Source of the DNA: Halovenus amylolytica
GTDB lineage: Archaea > Halobacteriota > Halobacteria > Halobacteriales > Haloarculaceae
Reading direction: 5' to 3'
Assembly: GCA_004015825.1 (NCBI GenBank)
Contig: SAYS01000007.1
Location: 1-64,000, forward strand
DNA length: 64,000 bases
Both the position numbers and the translations under genes were made by a program. This document shows positions 63,499 through 64,000 of this stretch, in pieces. Numbering within the stretch: position 1 is the first letter of the stretch; the number at the start of each line of letters is the position of its first letter. A model generated the notes under the pieces. The model did no database searches. It had not been told where the DNA came from and worked only from the letters and a program-made list of their open reading frames with translations.

Positions 63499-64000
63499 TG
63501 TTGTGTATCAGTGATTGGATTCTGCGTTCAGTTGAGATCTATCCATCATATCTGCACTTCGCGTTGCGTTTGTGAACTTTCGCACGGGAGAGTGTGCGAC
63601 ATCACAGCATATAAGGGTTGGCTTAAAATTCGATAAGATTTCACCATATAACCAGACAAACAACCAGTCTTGGATACGATATGATGAATATAAGGTTATA
63701 TTGTGTCCAGAAATCTGGATGTATTTGGGCCCAGAACTGGACATTTGTCGACGGCGATTCTCCGGCTGTCGCCTCATTGGGCGCCTCCGCGGCGCGAAAC
63801 GGTCGATTTTTCCTGCCGGTAGATCGACGTATCAGTTCGCACAGCAGTATCAGATGTGAGTAATAATTACCGGAAGTAAACCGTGAAAAGAAAACAAACA
63901 GCCGGTACAGCCGAACGGAAGCGTGGTTAGAGCGAAAGAAGTCAAATTTAGAGAGTAGTCAAACTAGACTGGGATATGATAGTAGGACGAATCAATCACT
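63499..64000. other. Upstream region of amt; no gene supported
   Basis: A 502-base AT-rich stretch. It holds the amt promoter on the minus strand and a small inverted pair TCGCAC/GTGCGA at 63580-63599 that might be a regulator site. Several short ORFs cross it, but none has coding character or a recognisable domain. The window ends inside the same non-coding region. Confidence 0.5.

Noticed and set aside
63572..63863. Two overlapping plus-strand ORFs of 95 and 60 codons near the right edge
   Set aside because: Compositionally odd, overlapping in two frames, and without a recognisable domain or promoter; probably chance ORFs upstream of amt.

Overview
The window is from a haloarchaeon (class Halobacteria). 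The proteins are very acidic, base composition is high in GC, start codons often sit just downstream of TATA-like boxes with almost no leader, and the gene families are haloarchaeal or archaeal: CheF, CetZ, MCM, Orc1/Cdc6, the GlpABC/GlpK set, KDG kinase and HVO_0234-type proteins. I cannot name the species from sequence alone.

Layout. 0.2-5.7 kb: a signalling block with a Tat/lipobox solute-binding protein, a membrane transducer whose signalling tip is missing, and two tandem CheF adaptors. 5.9-8.05 kb: an SSSCA1-type zinc protein, CCA-adding enzyme and tRNA-Asn, then a run of hairpins and repeats. 9.3-24.5 kb: phosphate transporter, CBS-domain membrane protein, small redox proteins, Sua5, Cas4-like nuclease, MCM helicase with an intein, KDG kinase, two CetZ tubulins and a histidine kinase. 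25.8-35 kb: glycerol catabolism (GlpK1 plus a GlpX-like membrane protein, GlpABC, and a second kinase GlpK2). 35-41 kb: FKBP isomerase, Orc1/Cdc6, then an unusual soluble chemoreceptor fused to a UgpB-type glycerol-3-phosphate-binding domain. 41-52 kb: a large type II restriction-methylase with an AT-rich recognition region, a Cas4-helicase (Dna2-like) fusion, and an orphan TnpB element. 52-64 kb: an Lhr-type helicase with a second intein, a repeat cluster, MFS transporter, PRPP synthetase, HemL, and an ammonium transporter fused to a PII domain.

How it may work together. Glycerol is phosphorylated by GlpK and oxidised by GlpABC. The nearby soluble MCP-UgpB protein looks able to read the internal glycerol-3-phosphate pool and pass this to the chemotaxis kinase, while CheF proteins (also in the window) link CheY to the archaellum. 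This metabolic-taxis idea is inference, but the domain fusion itself is plain in the sequence.

The window also shows two nested repeat families. One is a roughly 109-bp element (four copies) with 14-bp inverted ends and a TGA target duplication. Three copies sit inside a second family bounded by AACAGCAAGAAAGCCCC and its complement, and near-empty sites can be read in sister copies. I did not find CRISPR arrays, rRNA genes or a convincing replication origin.
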